Shown in pieces: positions 22,456 to 32,585 of a stretch of DNA of 64,000 nt. Within the stretch, counting starts at the first letter, position 1, and every line of letters begins with the position of its first letter. A program made the position numbers and the translations under genes. Source of the stretch: Immersiella caudata (taxonomy: Eukaryota; Ascomycota; Sordariomycetes; Sordariales; Lasiosphaeriaceae); NCBI GenBank assembly GCA_030512335.1, contig JAULSU010000001.1:868001-932000 (forward strand). Reading direction: 5' to 3'. The notes beneath the pieces are model-generated. The model was not told where the DNA came from and ran no database searches. It worked only from the letters and a program-made list of their open reading frames with translations.

Positions 22456-23804
22456 ATGTCAGCAATCACAACACCAGGCCCGTGTACGGCAAGCCCGGCG
22501 TGCACGGTGTCTGGGCGCGTTTTAAAGACGATTTGGAGGCCCAGATCATACATTGAGGAGGAAAAGACGGGAACGGTCGTCGTGGTCCAAATCATCAACA
22601 CGGTACTGGACACTACGAGGTACTCCACCATTGGCAATCAGCTTCCGTCAGGCTACCAACCTCCGCCGACAAACTCAGCGGGAACCAAGATCGCGACCAT
22701 AACCTACTCCCGCCGCGATCAATTATTCACGACCACAGTGTATGGTTTTCCACACACATTCTTGGACTTGACAAAAGTGTCTAACCGCTGAAACATCACA
22801 GGGCCTACCCGACTCCCTTTCTCATCTTCCCCGACACGTACAGAGTCGTTGGCGATTACCAACTAAACACTTCATCCGGACCCCAATGCGTCACCCATCA
22901 AGACAAAACCTTCGACATCCTCATCAACCCCCAACCTGCCTGGGATTGGGAGCACCCAGAATGGAACCTAGGCTACTACTTCAACCCCAAAGACCCTCTT
23001 GGATGGGGCTACGGGGAACACTACGACACGGATGGTGACGGCGAAGCATCCATAGGTGTTTGGGGGGCGAATGCATTCCTCGAGGCCAACGAGGTCTTGC
23101 CTGATGACAACCCCGAGTTTCCGCACGCTGTCGCCAGGACTTGCAAAGCGGGAGCTTATCACTTGCCGAATCTTTTCAGAGCCGACCCTGACTGGAAGGT
23201 TGTTGGTCAGACTTCGGTTGTCTACGAGGGAGAGGCAGAGGCGACGGTCGGAGCGGATCGCCCCCGAATGTCGAGTGACTTGTGGGCGCAGACGGCGGGT
23301 GGTAATCCTGCTGGGATCGGACAGAACTCAGTAGGGCGGCAGGGGGGCGATGGGACAGCGGCTATACCCATTGCTGCCGGTCCCAGTGGGGGACCTTTGC
23401 AGGGCGTCGGTACTGGTCCGGGAGACGGGGTACAAAGGGGTCAAGGCACGGCTGCTGCCACTGCCACCGCTGCCCGTCCGGATGGGAGCTCTCCACATGG
23501 CGGCACTGGTTCAGGAGGGACGGTACCTGTTGAGGGGGGAAAGGGAACCGCGAATACGATTCCCACTGCCAGACCCGGTCGAAGCTCTTCGCAGAGCAGT
23601 GGTGCCGGGTCAGGGGAGGCGGCGCAAGAGGGCCAGGCAACGGCGGCTACAGCCACTACTATCAGACCTGGCCAAGGTTCGTCGCCAGGGAGCGATACTA
23701 CCTCGGCAGCAAGAGGCACGTCATCAGGGAGCAACCTGATTGCCTGGCCCCTGTGGGCAGTCATGGCGATGGCTTCTGTGGCCCTGTTGTCGTTTGGTCC
23801 ATGA
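22456..23804 (+). CDS. Wall/GPI-type protein with Ca-loop-like motif, two exons, 428 aa
   Basis: Exon 1 (22456-22739) and exon 2 (22802-23804) are joined by a 62-bp intron (GTATGG, TCTAACC branch, CACAG). The N-terminal third has beta-rich VVVVQIINTVLDTT and YPTPFLIFPDTYRVVGDYQL. A DTDGDGEAS loop (an EF-hand-like calcium site) sits near residue 180. The C-terminal 200 residues are Gly/Thr/Ser-rich low complexity, and the last 21 are hydrophobic (IAWPLWAVMAMASVALLSFG), as in a GPI-attachment signal or tail anchor. No clear signal peptide follows the chosen start, so a missed 5' exon is possible. It converges on the next gene with only 64 bp between them. Confidence 0.65.
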
Positions 23805-23868
23805 CCTGATTGCATTTCGACAGAACTTGAAGACGAAGTAGACAAGAACCCATTCTCAAAGCCTTTGT

Positions 23869-24360
23869 TCAAGCGATGAGCTGAGCCACACCCAGGGCTC
23901 CCAGCATAACGGCGAATCCAAGCTGCCAGTTCACATCTCCGTACACTCTCACGGCAGAGTTCGGCCTTGGCGTCGGCGAAGAGGCGCCTGTGCCATCTGT
24001 TCCACCCGGCACCCCCGTTGGCGTCGGCGTAGTCGTCAGCCTCGCGGTTGTCCTCGTAGTTTCCGTTGTTCCACCTGCACTCCCCGCGCCAGTCGGGCAG
24101 GGTAGGTCCCGGAGTGAAGTGAGTGCGTCGAGGCTGTCCTCACCGGTCACGGTGACGACGGCGGTTGCTCTGCATCCGCCGGAGATGGTGGTGTGGGGGA
24201 GGACGGTTATGTCGACATTGTTCCTGGGGGCGATGGTGTTACTAATGAGCTCGGAGAGGAAGAGATCGATTGGGATTTACCAAGTCTTGGTGAAGGTTAG
24301 GGTTGTATCTGCGGCTGCAACGGCAGAGATGGCGAGGAGAGCGATTGTGCGGAGGGTCAT
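23869..24360 (-). CDS. Small GPI-anchored-like secreted protein, two exons, 150 aa
   Basis: Exon 1 (24281-24360) encodes the signal peptide MTLRTIALLAISAVAAA. A short 39-bp intron (24242-24280, GTAAAT...TTAG) leads to exon 2 (23869-24241). The mature part starts DTTLTFTKT and continues with a small beta-rich region holding four cysteines, then a Thr/Pro/Gly-rich stalk, then a C-terminal hydrophobic tail FAVMLGALGVAQLIA suited to GPI attachment. The intron is shorter than usual and lacks an obvious branch site, so the junction is a little uncertain. The likely location is the cell wall or plasma membrane. Confidence 0.7.
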
Positions 24361-25479
24361 GTCGGGCATTCGAGCTGTCAAGTTGGGATATGTCGGTCTC
24401 GGGAAAGCGCATAGCAACGAGCCGGCTGCATCTAAACTTATGATTTTTGGTTTTCGGAGAAGCCTTCATTGGGATGGAGCAGATGTGCAACGTTGGGCTT
24501 CAGCCGCTGGATTTGAAGGCCATTCCCGGTCGCGCCAAGCATCAGCCGTTGTGGCGATGCCATCGGATTTGTGCTCAAAACGGCATTTTGAACTCTTCCC
24601 CGCCACGTCATGCCACGGCAGATGATGGCTACTTGTGCAAAGATGAATCAAATCAGTAAACCCCATGTGCACCCGGCTGGGGGAGTACGGGGTGAGTCAA
24701 CTTCCGGGAGTCAGGCCCGTCAGGAGTTTTTGGTCGGTTGTGGAAGCTGCCAATACTTGTGCAGAAAGAGCACCTCGAAATGACTGATCGGCCCCCACAA
24801 GCTGGAAGGATGCCTGAGGCCTCTCTGCAGCCTGCAAGGCTGGAAGTGGGATGCAGCTTGATGCAGGTCTATGCAGCGCAACCCTCTGGCGTCCGCTCGA
24901 TCGTCGGACTTCGGAGAAATTGAGCAACCTAACAACTCTGACCTTTCTGCGCGGCAACATGCGGCGGCATTTTGCGGCTCCTCTACTTCAGCGCCCACTT
25001 CTATCGCCGATCTCCAACCTCTTCCCCGCATGTGAGGTATGTCTCGGGGCTCCGAGGCGAACCTGTCCGCTTCAATCACGATCGACTTGACGAATTGGGA
25101 TTTCTCGCCGCCGCAAGGATTACCATGCCTTCCTGTGGATGGTGGGAAGCTAAACCGAGAAAGTTTTAGCCCGTGATGCAGGCAAAAATGAAGGTCTGGT
25201 GGATAACAGGATGGAACTGTTGATCTTCGCATTACATGTTCATGATGCACAAGATGTCTCCAGTATTAGTACGACGCTCTAACTAGCATAGCCAACTAAG
25301 CTTGGTTGATTCGTGGATCGTTTCAATAGGCTCCGTCGATGCCATTCCCCTGGGACACACACGATACCTCTCGCAATGCTCCCTTGAGAACATTAGGTAT
25401 ACAGCCCCATTCCCGCCAGATGTTGTCCCCGCCCGGGACTTTTGTCACCCACTCGCCCGTTCCATACCGCGGGCCGTCA
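24361..25479. other. Intergenic, no supported gene
   Basis: A 176-codon minus-strand frame (24720-25250) is present but has no domain, signal or membrane features. Otherwise nothing is seen. Confidence 0.4.
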
Positions 25480-25830
25480 TCAAGCTGCTTGGTAGATCTG
25501 CTCGACGAGCAACCTGGCAGTGTACTTCTGCCATGCCATCGAAGAACTGCTGTGACAGTCTAGCAGTATTTTTCTAGAGTTAGCAACTGAAAAGTTGACA
25601 TCGAAGAAAAAAAACCTGGGTAGGGGCGTCGGAAAGCCACTTACATCTCTCGTGTTAGCCGAATCATTTGCTTCTTGCGGTTGTCTGTGGGCTCATCGGC
25701 CGTGACAATATCTCTCGCAAGAAGTCTCATGGCTAAGCCCCAGACCTCGCCCTCATCGAGGTTCAGTACGAGCTGGTCCGCAGCAGCGAGCCGGGCTTGC
25801 TTCTTGGGATCGTCAATGGCGACGCGATCC
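25480..25830 (-). pseudogene. C-terminal gene remnant of unknown family, two exon pieces
   Basis: A protein-like stretch AIDDPKKQARLAAADQLVLN, then LDEGEVWGLAMRLLARDIVT and DNRKKQMIRLTRE, ends at a clear donor (GTAAGT). A 71-bp intron (25574-25644, GCTAACT branch, CTAG) leads to a last exon KILLDCHSSSSMAWQKYTAR to a stop at 25480. Upstream the frame meets a TGA near 25845 and I could not find a start or a joining exon. It is either a decayed gene or one whose 5' exons I failed to resolve. Confidence 0.4.
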
Positions 25831-26637
25831 GCAACTCAGCCCAGGACATGAACCTCGTCTCTAGTGGCTTGTGGGACAGCAGCGTGGACACCATCGTTGA
25901 CGCGTTTGGTAGATGAGCTTCCAGCATGCGTTGGCTGAGCGGGATGGTGTTGCAAGTGAGGTCCACAGAGGCATGGGAAGTGGTGCCGACCTTGAGAATC
26001 TAGCCTCACAGATGAATTTTTCAAGTTCATGGCAGCAATACCAAATCGAGCGGTTTTACCATGTTCCCTTGTCCCTGCTGAGGAGTTGCAGCCGGGGTCG
26101 ACGAAGAAGTGGTCTGGAGAGGGGAAGTGGGTGACGAGTATGAGTCTAGAGAGGATCTGAGCCTTGGGAATAGCATTGGGAGCTCGGAATACTCGCTGTC
26201 TCACCATCCCGACAGCCAAGAGAAAATAGTGATAGAAGCCACAACCCGAGCCGTGTGAATGTTACCGCTGTCTGTTGATGCTTGATCGGTGTTGTGCTGC
26301 TTCGGCGATTGAGAGAGCCGATTCGACAGGTAGTGGGCTGAGTCTGAGTTTCTCGCAATTTTTTTCAGGGTTCTCTGGGAGCCCTGGAAAGGCAGGAAGC
26401 CGACGTTGAAGCCGAAGTGCGGGTAAAAAGTTGAAGAGAGAAGGCATTAGCGGGGTAGTTCGGATAAGGTGGGTTGATGAGGAACCATAGGGCACCCCGC
26501 ATTCCTGCAAGGCACTGTACCCTCCATTTACCTGCCCTCTCTGCCACCACCAACCTGGAAAACATTCTGCCCCTGCATCTCAGCCTCTCCACTATCGTCA
26601 CCGGGAAAAGACCGTCCCTTTTGCAGACTGCGGTGCC
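25831..26637. other. Intergenic, possible 5' exons of the remnant
   Basis: No complete gene is supported. A 127-codon minus-strand frame (25836-26219) is in frame with the remnant but separated from it by a stop. Confidence 0.35.
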
Positions 26638-27339
26638 ATGGCTTCATCGCGAGAATCAACGCCTCAGGCCGATTTCTCGCGCGAGGAGACGATCGCAGCA
26701 GTGCAGGACTTCTTTGCATTCGCGACCAAGATGTACGCCGACAAGACAGCGTTCGAATCCCCGGCCGAGGGCGGCTGGCCCACCATCACGCGCGACTCGA
26801 TGCGGCTCTTCGGCAAGACAGATGAAGTTGTCGACCTCCTGGGCCACCTGCCTTATCCCGCCGCGAGCGATCTAGATGCAAGACTACAGCTCATGCCAGC
26901 AATGCCCTTTGCCGCCTTCCAGCACGACGCCTGCTTTGGCCAGGACGACAATGCGCTGGGCCTCCACGTTTTGACCGAGGGCATGATCTACGAGCATGTG
27001 CCGCCTCATATCGTTGGCCTCACCGTACGTCCAGTCAACGACCATGGCGTGCTCCTCGATACTAAGGAGGGCGTCGTCTGGTGGCACGAGACCTACCCGG
27101 AGTTCAAATCATTGACTCCGTTCCTTGCCATTGGCATGCCCGATGATGATGACGACGCTCCAGATAAACACTTTCAAGAGGCGGTCGACATGGTCAAGGG
27201 CATTTATCGCGCCCACGGATGGCCCGATCTCGAGCGTTATCGCAAGAAGGACTGCCTCAAGGCGATCCACATCGCCCTGCGAGACAACTTCCCAGGCAAA
27301 GAAGACTACAAGGACCAGGAGTTGATGGAGGCCGAGTGA
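26638..27339 (+). CDS. Hypothetical protein, intronless, 233 aa
   Basis: A complete frame starting MASSRESTPQADFSREETI and ending QELMEAE. It is acidic, with no signal peptide or membrane span. Motifs visible are FFAFATKMYADKTAF, FGKTDEVVDLLGHLPYP, VLLDTKEGVVWWHETYPEF and a DDDDDA run. Alternating aromatic and acidic residues and a PPHIVGL turn look like a globular soluble fold. Some layout (a NG/VVD-type face, then Leu-rich helices) recalls SUKH/SMI1-like proteins, but I cannot claim the family. Good coding character; function unknown. Confidence 0.7.
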   Translation: MASSRESTPQADFSREETIAAVQDFFAFATKMYADKTAFESPAEGGWPTITRDSMRLFGKTDEVVDLLGHLPYPAASDLDARLQLMPAMPFAAFQHDACFGQDDNALGLHVLTEGMIYEHVPPHIVGLTVRPVNDHGVLLDTKEGVVWWHETYPEFKSLTPFLAIGMPDDDDDAPDKHFQEAVDMVKGIYRAHGWPDLERYRKKDCLKAIHIALRDNFPGKEDYKDQELMEAE

Positions 27340-27486
27340 TAGGCCACAGTTACGAATTGGATCTCGGATTCGGGACAACACACCCCACGCGCCTCTCGCA
27401 TATTCGTGCTTTATCTGGGTCTGCGCCGTCAATGATCCACTGCGCCGCCTTTCTTTTTTTTCTTTTTATCAAGCCACCGCGTCGAC

Positions 27487-28146
27487 ATGGGCTTATCTAG
27501 AACTCTGGTCCTGCCCGCCCAGTCCACATCACACCTTCTCCCCTCTTGCCCTTTCAAAGTGAAGACTCCCATCACGGCCGCCCTCGGCCTCCTACCATAC
27601 TTCGCTTTCATGGTCTCAGCAGTCGTGGCCGAAACCCACATCACCGCCGCAGAATGGGCAGTCGCCACAGGATATAATGATCCATACACCTGTCTCCTCC
27701 GTTCCATCCCCCACTACCTCACTGCTGCCCCCTCGCCTGCAGACGCACTCCAGTCAGCGTTCAACTCCTACGAGGTTGACCCTCTGTGGCCCTGGAGGCT
27801 TGTCACAAAGGCGGTCCTGGACGAGAAATTCAGATTCCAGCAAGTTCTGGAGGCCGAGACTGATGAAGCTGGCGCGCGGAAGCGAAACGAAGTCATGGAG
27901 GTTTTGCGATGTATTGAGCGATCCCTGGAGCACCTGCAACGCATCATTGACTCAAACGAAGCGGCAATCAACCGAAGAAAACAAGATCATCATCAGAGAG
28001 GTCCACAAAGGAGACTGAGTGTGATCCACGCCACTCTGCATTCCTATCAGGCTTTTCTGGCCTTTTGTTGCGTCTTTGGGTTTCTTTATTTCTTTTGTCT
28101 ATTGCCTCAGGCGGTGACCGGGAAGTTACCTGATACTTGTGTGTGA
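27487..28146 (+). CDS. Hypothetical protein with C-terminal membrane span, 219 aa
   Basis: An intact frame that starts 148 bp after the previous gene. MGLSRTLVLPAQ is the first methionine; MVSAVVAETHITAAEW at 27610 is an alternative. A hydrophobic patch (ITAALGLLPYFAFMVSAVVA) lies near the N-terminus. The middle is helical and charged (DEAGARKRNEVMEVLRCIER, LEHLQRIIDSNEAAINRRKQ), probably a coiled coil. A strong hydrophobic segment near the end (AFLAFCCVFGFLYFFCLLP) would anchor it. No family recognised. Confidence 0.55.
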   Translation: MGLSRTLVLPAQSTSHLLPSCPFKVKTPITAALGLLPYFAFMVSAVVAETHITAAEWAVATGYNDPYTCLLRSIPHYLTAAPSPADALQSAFNSYEVDPLWPWRLVTKAVLDEKFRFQQVLEAETDEAGARKRNEVMEVLRCIERSLEHLQRIIDSNEAAINRRKQDHHQRGPQRRLSVIHATLHSYQAFLAFCCVFGFLYFFCLLPQAVTGKLPDTCV

Positions 28147-28793
28147 AAAAACAAGGCGGTAGGGGCTAAGAAGGACGGGTGAGTGGGAAAACATTTTGGT
28201 CAATGGATGGCCGGTTTTGTGTTAATCAAGTATACTTCTAGATTTCGAAAACCTCCCGAAACGCTACCCCTGCCGTTAAACTGGGATTCGTCGGCTGACA
28301 GCAATGAAATCAAGGTGCTTACCTGGAGGCCGTGCTTCTTCTCTGACTGTGGCTCCAATTCGAGACGGGACTCTGTAATTGGGTCGTCGAGGGCGGGCGG
28401 GCGATCCACACCGGCCTCGGCCAGCTGAAAACCACGCCCACAGTTTTATCCGCAAGGCAGCTGCAACCACTGGCTCGAGAACCTCAGGCACGACCTGCGT
28501 CGCATTCCTATCTCTTTATGTTTCATTAACGCGCAACCGATTGACTCGGGAGCTTTGCGCTTCTATCATTTGCATCATGGTCGGGGGCAAAGGTATTCTT
28601 TGTTCTCTGACCCCATCTCCTCCATCCGGCGATATTTTCTCTCTTCACGATGGAGCTCCTTGTCCTCGAATGCCGCTTATGTCTCGGCCTAAACCTTTTC
28701 TCCCCCTCCCTCCCTCATCCATCACCTTCCACTGCTCTTGCCCACCACTTACCTGGATTTAGACTTTGTTGTATCGGTTCACAAGAATCTTCC
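28147..28793. other. Intergenic
   Basis: This is the upstream region of the DUF7924-like gene. No repeat or RNA seen. Confidence 0.4.
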
Positions 28794-29963
28794 ATGATGC
28801 CACGAGGACCGGAAAACACAAGGCTCCGCGATCAGAGCAGAATGTCCAAGAATCACACGGACGCATTGTCTACCGAAACAATGCCGCTGCGCCGTTCCCT
28901 CCGGCTGCGACAGAAGAATGCGCCTAGACACGCCGAGCTCAACGTCGATTCCAACCACCCAGATCCTGAGATCCCCAGCAAACATAAAATTGAGGACGTC
29001 AATTACGATCACCCAGATCCTGAGCTCCCCAGCAAACACAACATTGACGACGTCAATTACGACCACCCGGATCCTGAGCTCCCCAGCAAACACAATCTAG
29101 ACGACCCCGACCTCAGCATGAACGATGTACGCAGAGGAGACTACCGTGCAAACTGCCTGAGACCCAACGGCATCTGCTTTCGGCTCCCATCCGACACTCT
29201 TCCGCACCAAGTGGCCCTTCTCACCAACGACATTCTCGCCGGAGCCCCACGGCCCCTTGTGGAAACGGGCGCCATGATGCGTGAGCTCGATGCCCTAGGT
29301 ACGTATGGCTGCTCCGAAGCGGCGGTTCAACAATGCTTGTTCAAAGGTCTCTTTCCCATGACGCTTCCGCCACAGCTGTCAACATCGTACCAGAGGATCA
29401 TCGCCCGTCATCTCATACCTGCCCACCCCGATGCGCCTTGCTTCCTCCCGCTGCCGCGGCCCGATGTGCTATACGGCTATAATAACTTGAACGCCTTCAC
29501 TGAGGCTCAACAAACGACGCTCAATCGCGTCCAGCCCGAGAGCTGGTCGTATGCCCAAGCCACGCTCGAGGCTTCGTTTCCGTTTTTCATCGTCGAGCTC
29601 AAGGCTGCGGCCGGCACAGGAGGGAACCTCTGGGACGCTATCAACCAGTGTGCAGGCGGGGCTGCAGGCTGTCTCCAGGCGCTCGGCCAGCTCAACACAG
29701 CCCTTGACGCTGCCGGATGCCGGGGGCTCTTGATCAACGTGTGCTACGGCCTCGTCATCGACAACAATCTCGGCCAACTGTACGCGTCATGGAAGGATGG
29801 CTCTTCGGTGTTTTATATGCAGCGCGTGGCCTCATTTTTGCTGTCGGATGCACAGCACTTTAGCCACCTCTGCGCGTGCGTTGCCGCCATTCTCCGCTGG
29901 GGGGGTATCGTCCGCCTACGAGACATACGTGTGGCTGCCGACTATATTAGGGGTCAGAGGTAG
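28794..29963 (+). CDS. DUF7924-like (PD-(D/E)XK-type fold) protein with N-terminal 18-residue repeats, 389 aa
   Basis: The frame is open from 28650, but MMPRGPENTRLRD at 28794 is the better start. A basic segment (PLRRSLRLRQKNAPRH) resembles a nuclear targeting patch. Three 18-residue repeats of HPDPELPSKHN type follow. The main domain has PNGICFRLPSD, PLVETGAMMRELDALGTYGC, RPDVLYGY, then FPFFIVELKA followed by NQCAGGAAGCLQAL. The D(V)LYGY...VELK arrangement is the restriction-endonuclease-like core seen in the fungal DUF7924 group, often found in transposon-rich, accessory regions. Nuclease activity is only inferred. Confidence 0.7.
   Translation: MMPRGPENTRLRDQSRMSKNHTDALSTETMPLRRSLRLRQKNAPRHAELNVDSNHPDPEIPSKHKIEDVNYDHPDPELPSKHNIDDVNYDHPDPELPSKHNLDDPDLSMNDVRRGDYRANCLRPNGICFRLPSDTLPHQVALLTNDILAGAPRPLVETGAMMRELDALGTYGCSEAAVQQCLFKGLFPMTLPPQLSTSYQRIIARHLIPAHPDAPCFLPLPRPDVLYGYNNLNAFTEAQQTTLNRVQPESWSYAQATLEASFPFFIVELKAAAGTGGNLWDAINQCAGGAAGCLQALGQLNTALDAAGCRGLLINVCYGLVIDNNLGQLYASWKDGSSVFYMQRVASFLLSDAQHFSHLCACVAAILRWGGIVRLRDIRVAADYIRGQR
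28953..29114 (+). repeat. Three tandem 54-bp coding repeats
   Basis: Units 28953-29006, 29007-29060 and 29061-29114 encode N/D-HPDPE-I/L-PSKH with a variable end. Units 2 and 3 are the closest. The copy number is an obvious candidate for polymorphism. Confidence 0.85.
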
Positions 29964-30122
29964 GGAGGGGGGGGAGGGTCTCTCAACGAATATCGCCATC
30001 TCTCAGAGAAGACCTAGGTGGCTGAAAGCAATAAAAATCGGAATACATGTTGACCATGTCTTTGTGGCACGACGCAATCACTGTCGTGCGAACTCTCCAA
30101 GATCACGCGGTTTGACCGGGGT

Positions 30123-30326
30123 GTGCTTAAGGGCAACCTGAGCTTGAGGTCCACTCCAGTCTGTCGGCGCATGTCACGGGCCGCTGGGCGGCAGACGGCA
30201 CGTCCGGAGAACAAGGCCTATTCGCTTCTGGGAGTCTTCGACGTCAATATACCATTGATATACGGTGAGGGGTCCAAGGGCTCTTCCCGGCTCCAGGAGG
30301 AGACCATCGCAGCATCAACGACTTGA
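30123..30326 (+). pseudogene. HET-domain C-terminal fragment
   Basis: The frame holds CRRMSRAAGRQTARPENKAY, then SLLGVFDVNIPLIYGEGSKG and SRLQEE, which is the distal HET/NWD2 signature (normally RMSWA..R.TTR.ED.AYSLLGIF....PLLYGEG..AF.RLQEE). W has become R and AF has become SS. There is no HET start upstream and a stop follows directly, so this is a relic. It may derive from the same family as the left-edge gene. Confidence 0.8.
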
Positions 30327-31252
30327 GCATAGTTTTGTCGGAGTAGCTCTTCCTCAAGCTGATACAGTGGATTCCTCGCGTCATCACCAGATTACTTTGC
30401 CGGGTTCCCAATGTCATGGTTGCCGGCGCTGGAGTGAGCGCTTCATTATTGCATTCGGAGTAGTCAAGGAGGGAGAAGAGGAGGAGCCCTGGTTTCGCGT
30501 CGAGCCCGTCTTCCAGACATGGCGCTCGGCCATATCCTTTTCGCTGACCACTGGGACTTTCACAGACAACGGACAGATACCCACAAGGTCTACAAGCTCA
30601 GGTTGGAGAATACTGGAGCGATGCGCACCGAGTAGCGAAAGAGTCTGCATGGCAGCCGTGAAAATGGCTGTGTAGATTCAAGGGCGGATTGATCACAACC
30701 AAAAAGGGGTCTCGAAAGGGGTTCGACCGTGCTTCTAGAACTCGTCGTTCCCTCGCCAAGATGATGTCCCTGCAACAGGGCCGGTATCTGAATACCTTGC
30801 AGAGCGGCAAGCAACTCCGGGCAACTCATATCCAACCAGCCATCGGCAGTATTCCTGTCTCCGATAACACTCTTACCATTAGGATTTCATGGCAAGTGGT
30901 TCAGACGAATCAGAGGGCTGCCAGCAACCCGGGATAAATCATGACAGCGGCTGCATGCCGGGGATTTGCGGTCTCGCCCGAAAACAATAGCGTTGTCCTT
31001 CACGGACACAACTCCCGAGACCCCCGCCTAATATGAACCAATATCAACCCACTCGTCCAAATTAACCCGACCAAGACTGTCACCACTCCCGCACCTGAGC
31101 GCCATGTGGTTTGCCCCTTGGCCCCCCTGATAAGTCGCAGCTCTACCATTTTTTCCTCACACCCATCCTCCCACCCAGGTTTTGCCTCTCACCAACGTCT
31201 TGGCTCTCATCAGCAACCATTTCCCTGGTGATCTCTGCTATCGCCGCCCAAC
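30327..31252. other. Intergenic with decayed HET-like 3' flank
   Basis: Short frames only. It may include further eroded HET sequence. The region just before 31253 is the promoter of the DUF1996 gene. Confidence 0.35.
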
Positions 31253-32519
31253 ATGCAGTGGTCAACCCTCCTCCCCGCCTTCCTGGCGGCGACAGCCTCC
31301 GCCCAAGGCGGCTTCCCCATGATGCGCTTCTCCTGCTCCCAACTCGTCGTCGACCGCATCGACCCCCTCGTCAACCCCGGCCAGATCCCCTCCCCCCACC
31401 TGCACCAAATCGTCGGCGGCAACTCCTTCAACTACTCGATGGACCCCCTCACCCACGACCTCCCCTCCAAGTCCACCTGCACCTCGTGCACCTTCTCCGA
31501 AGACTTTTCCAACTACTGGACCGCCGTGCTCTTCTTCCGCGCCCGCAACGGCACCCTCAAGCGCGTCCCGCAGCACCAGGAAGAAGGCCTCCGCGGCAAC
31601 GGCGGCATCACAGTCTACTACATCCCCACAAACACCAAACGCACCGTCATCACCGCTTTCAAACCCGGCTTTCGCATGCTCGTGGGCGACGCCGGTCTAG
31701 CCACCCTCGGTCCCTCCCGCAAGACCTGCCACAGGTGCATGCCCAACTCGGGAGACAACAGCAACATCAACTGCGGTGCGCCGGACGCGCAGACTCTCCC
31801 CAAGACGCCGTGCGTAGGCGGGATACGATCGATTGTGACGTTTCCTACGTGCTGGGACGGCAAGAATGTGGATAGTCCCGATCACAAGAGCCATGTGGCG
31901 TATGCGGTTGATTCAAAGGCGAATGATGTTGGTCCGACGGGGACTTGTCCCGAGAGTCATCCGGTTGTTATTCCGCAGGTCATGTACGAGGTTCGGTGGG
32001 ATGTGAGTGACCCTTTCTTTGTTTGTTTTGGGGATAATGTGGTTGTGGTTGTGGTTGTGGTTGTGGTTGCGGTTTTGAAAGGAGTGCTTTTTTTTGTGTG
32101 TGAGAAAAAAGGATACTGACGGGATGCAGACGAGGCCGTTTAATGACAAGTCGTTGTGGCCTGAAGATGGCTCGCAGCCGTTTGTTTGGAGTACGGGGGA
32201 TCAGTGAGTATCCTTGGAATAGGAGTGTTAGATGGAGCTGACAGGTACAGCCACGGATACTCGCAACACGGCGACTACGTCTTTGGGTGGAAAGGTGATT
32301 CCCTCCAGAAAGCCATCGACGCCCGATGCACAGGCGACGTGTGCTCCGCCTTGCAGACACAGACTGTTGCGGAGGCCGACAAGTGCACTGTGAAGCGGCA
32401 GGTTGATGAGGACTATGAAGGATGTGAGTTTCCATCCAGCCGTCGCTGAGTTGAAGATCCATGCTGACCGTTCCACAGGGCTGGATGCGCTCCCAGGTGA
32501 CCCCATTGGAGCAAAGTGA
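31253..32519 (+). CDS. Secreted DUF1996 protein, four exons, 347 aa
   Basis: Exons are 31253-32002, 32130-32203, 32245-32423 and 32479-32519. The introns have GTGAGT donors and CAG acceptors, and the frame is kept to KKSTOP-like GDPIGAK. A signal peptide MQWSTLLPAFLAATASAQ is followed directly by the DUF1996 (PF09362) hallmarks FPMMRFSCSQLVVDRIDPLV, GQIPSPHLHQIVGGN, STCTSCTFSEDFSNYWTAVL, TFPTCWDGKNVDSPDHKSHV and later SHGYSQHGDYVFGWKGDSLQ. These are extracellular fungal proteins of unproven, probably carbohydrate-related, function. No C-terminal WSC domain or GPI tail. Intron 1 contains a hexanucleotide microsatellite. Confidence 0.92.
32037..32077 (+). repeat. (GGTTGT)n microsatellite inside intron 1 of the DUF1996 gene
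   Basis: About six imperfect GTGGTT hexamers in a row. It is intronic and makes that intron longer (127 bp) than its neighbours. Confidence 0.8.
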
Positions 32520-32585
32520 GACCATATTTGCACTTAATAGTTTGTGAGACGTACAGAAGAAGGGACTGTAATATCAATATCACAA

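Noticed and set aside
24720..25250. 176-codon minus-strand frame
   Set aside because: No recognisable features; composition resembles the surrounding noncoding sequence.
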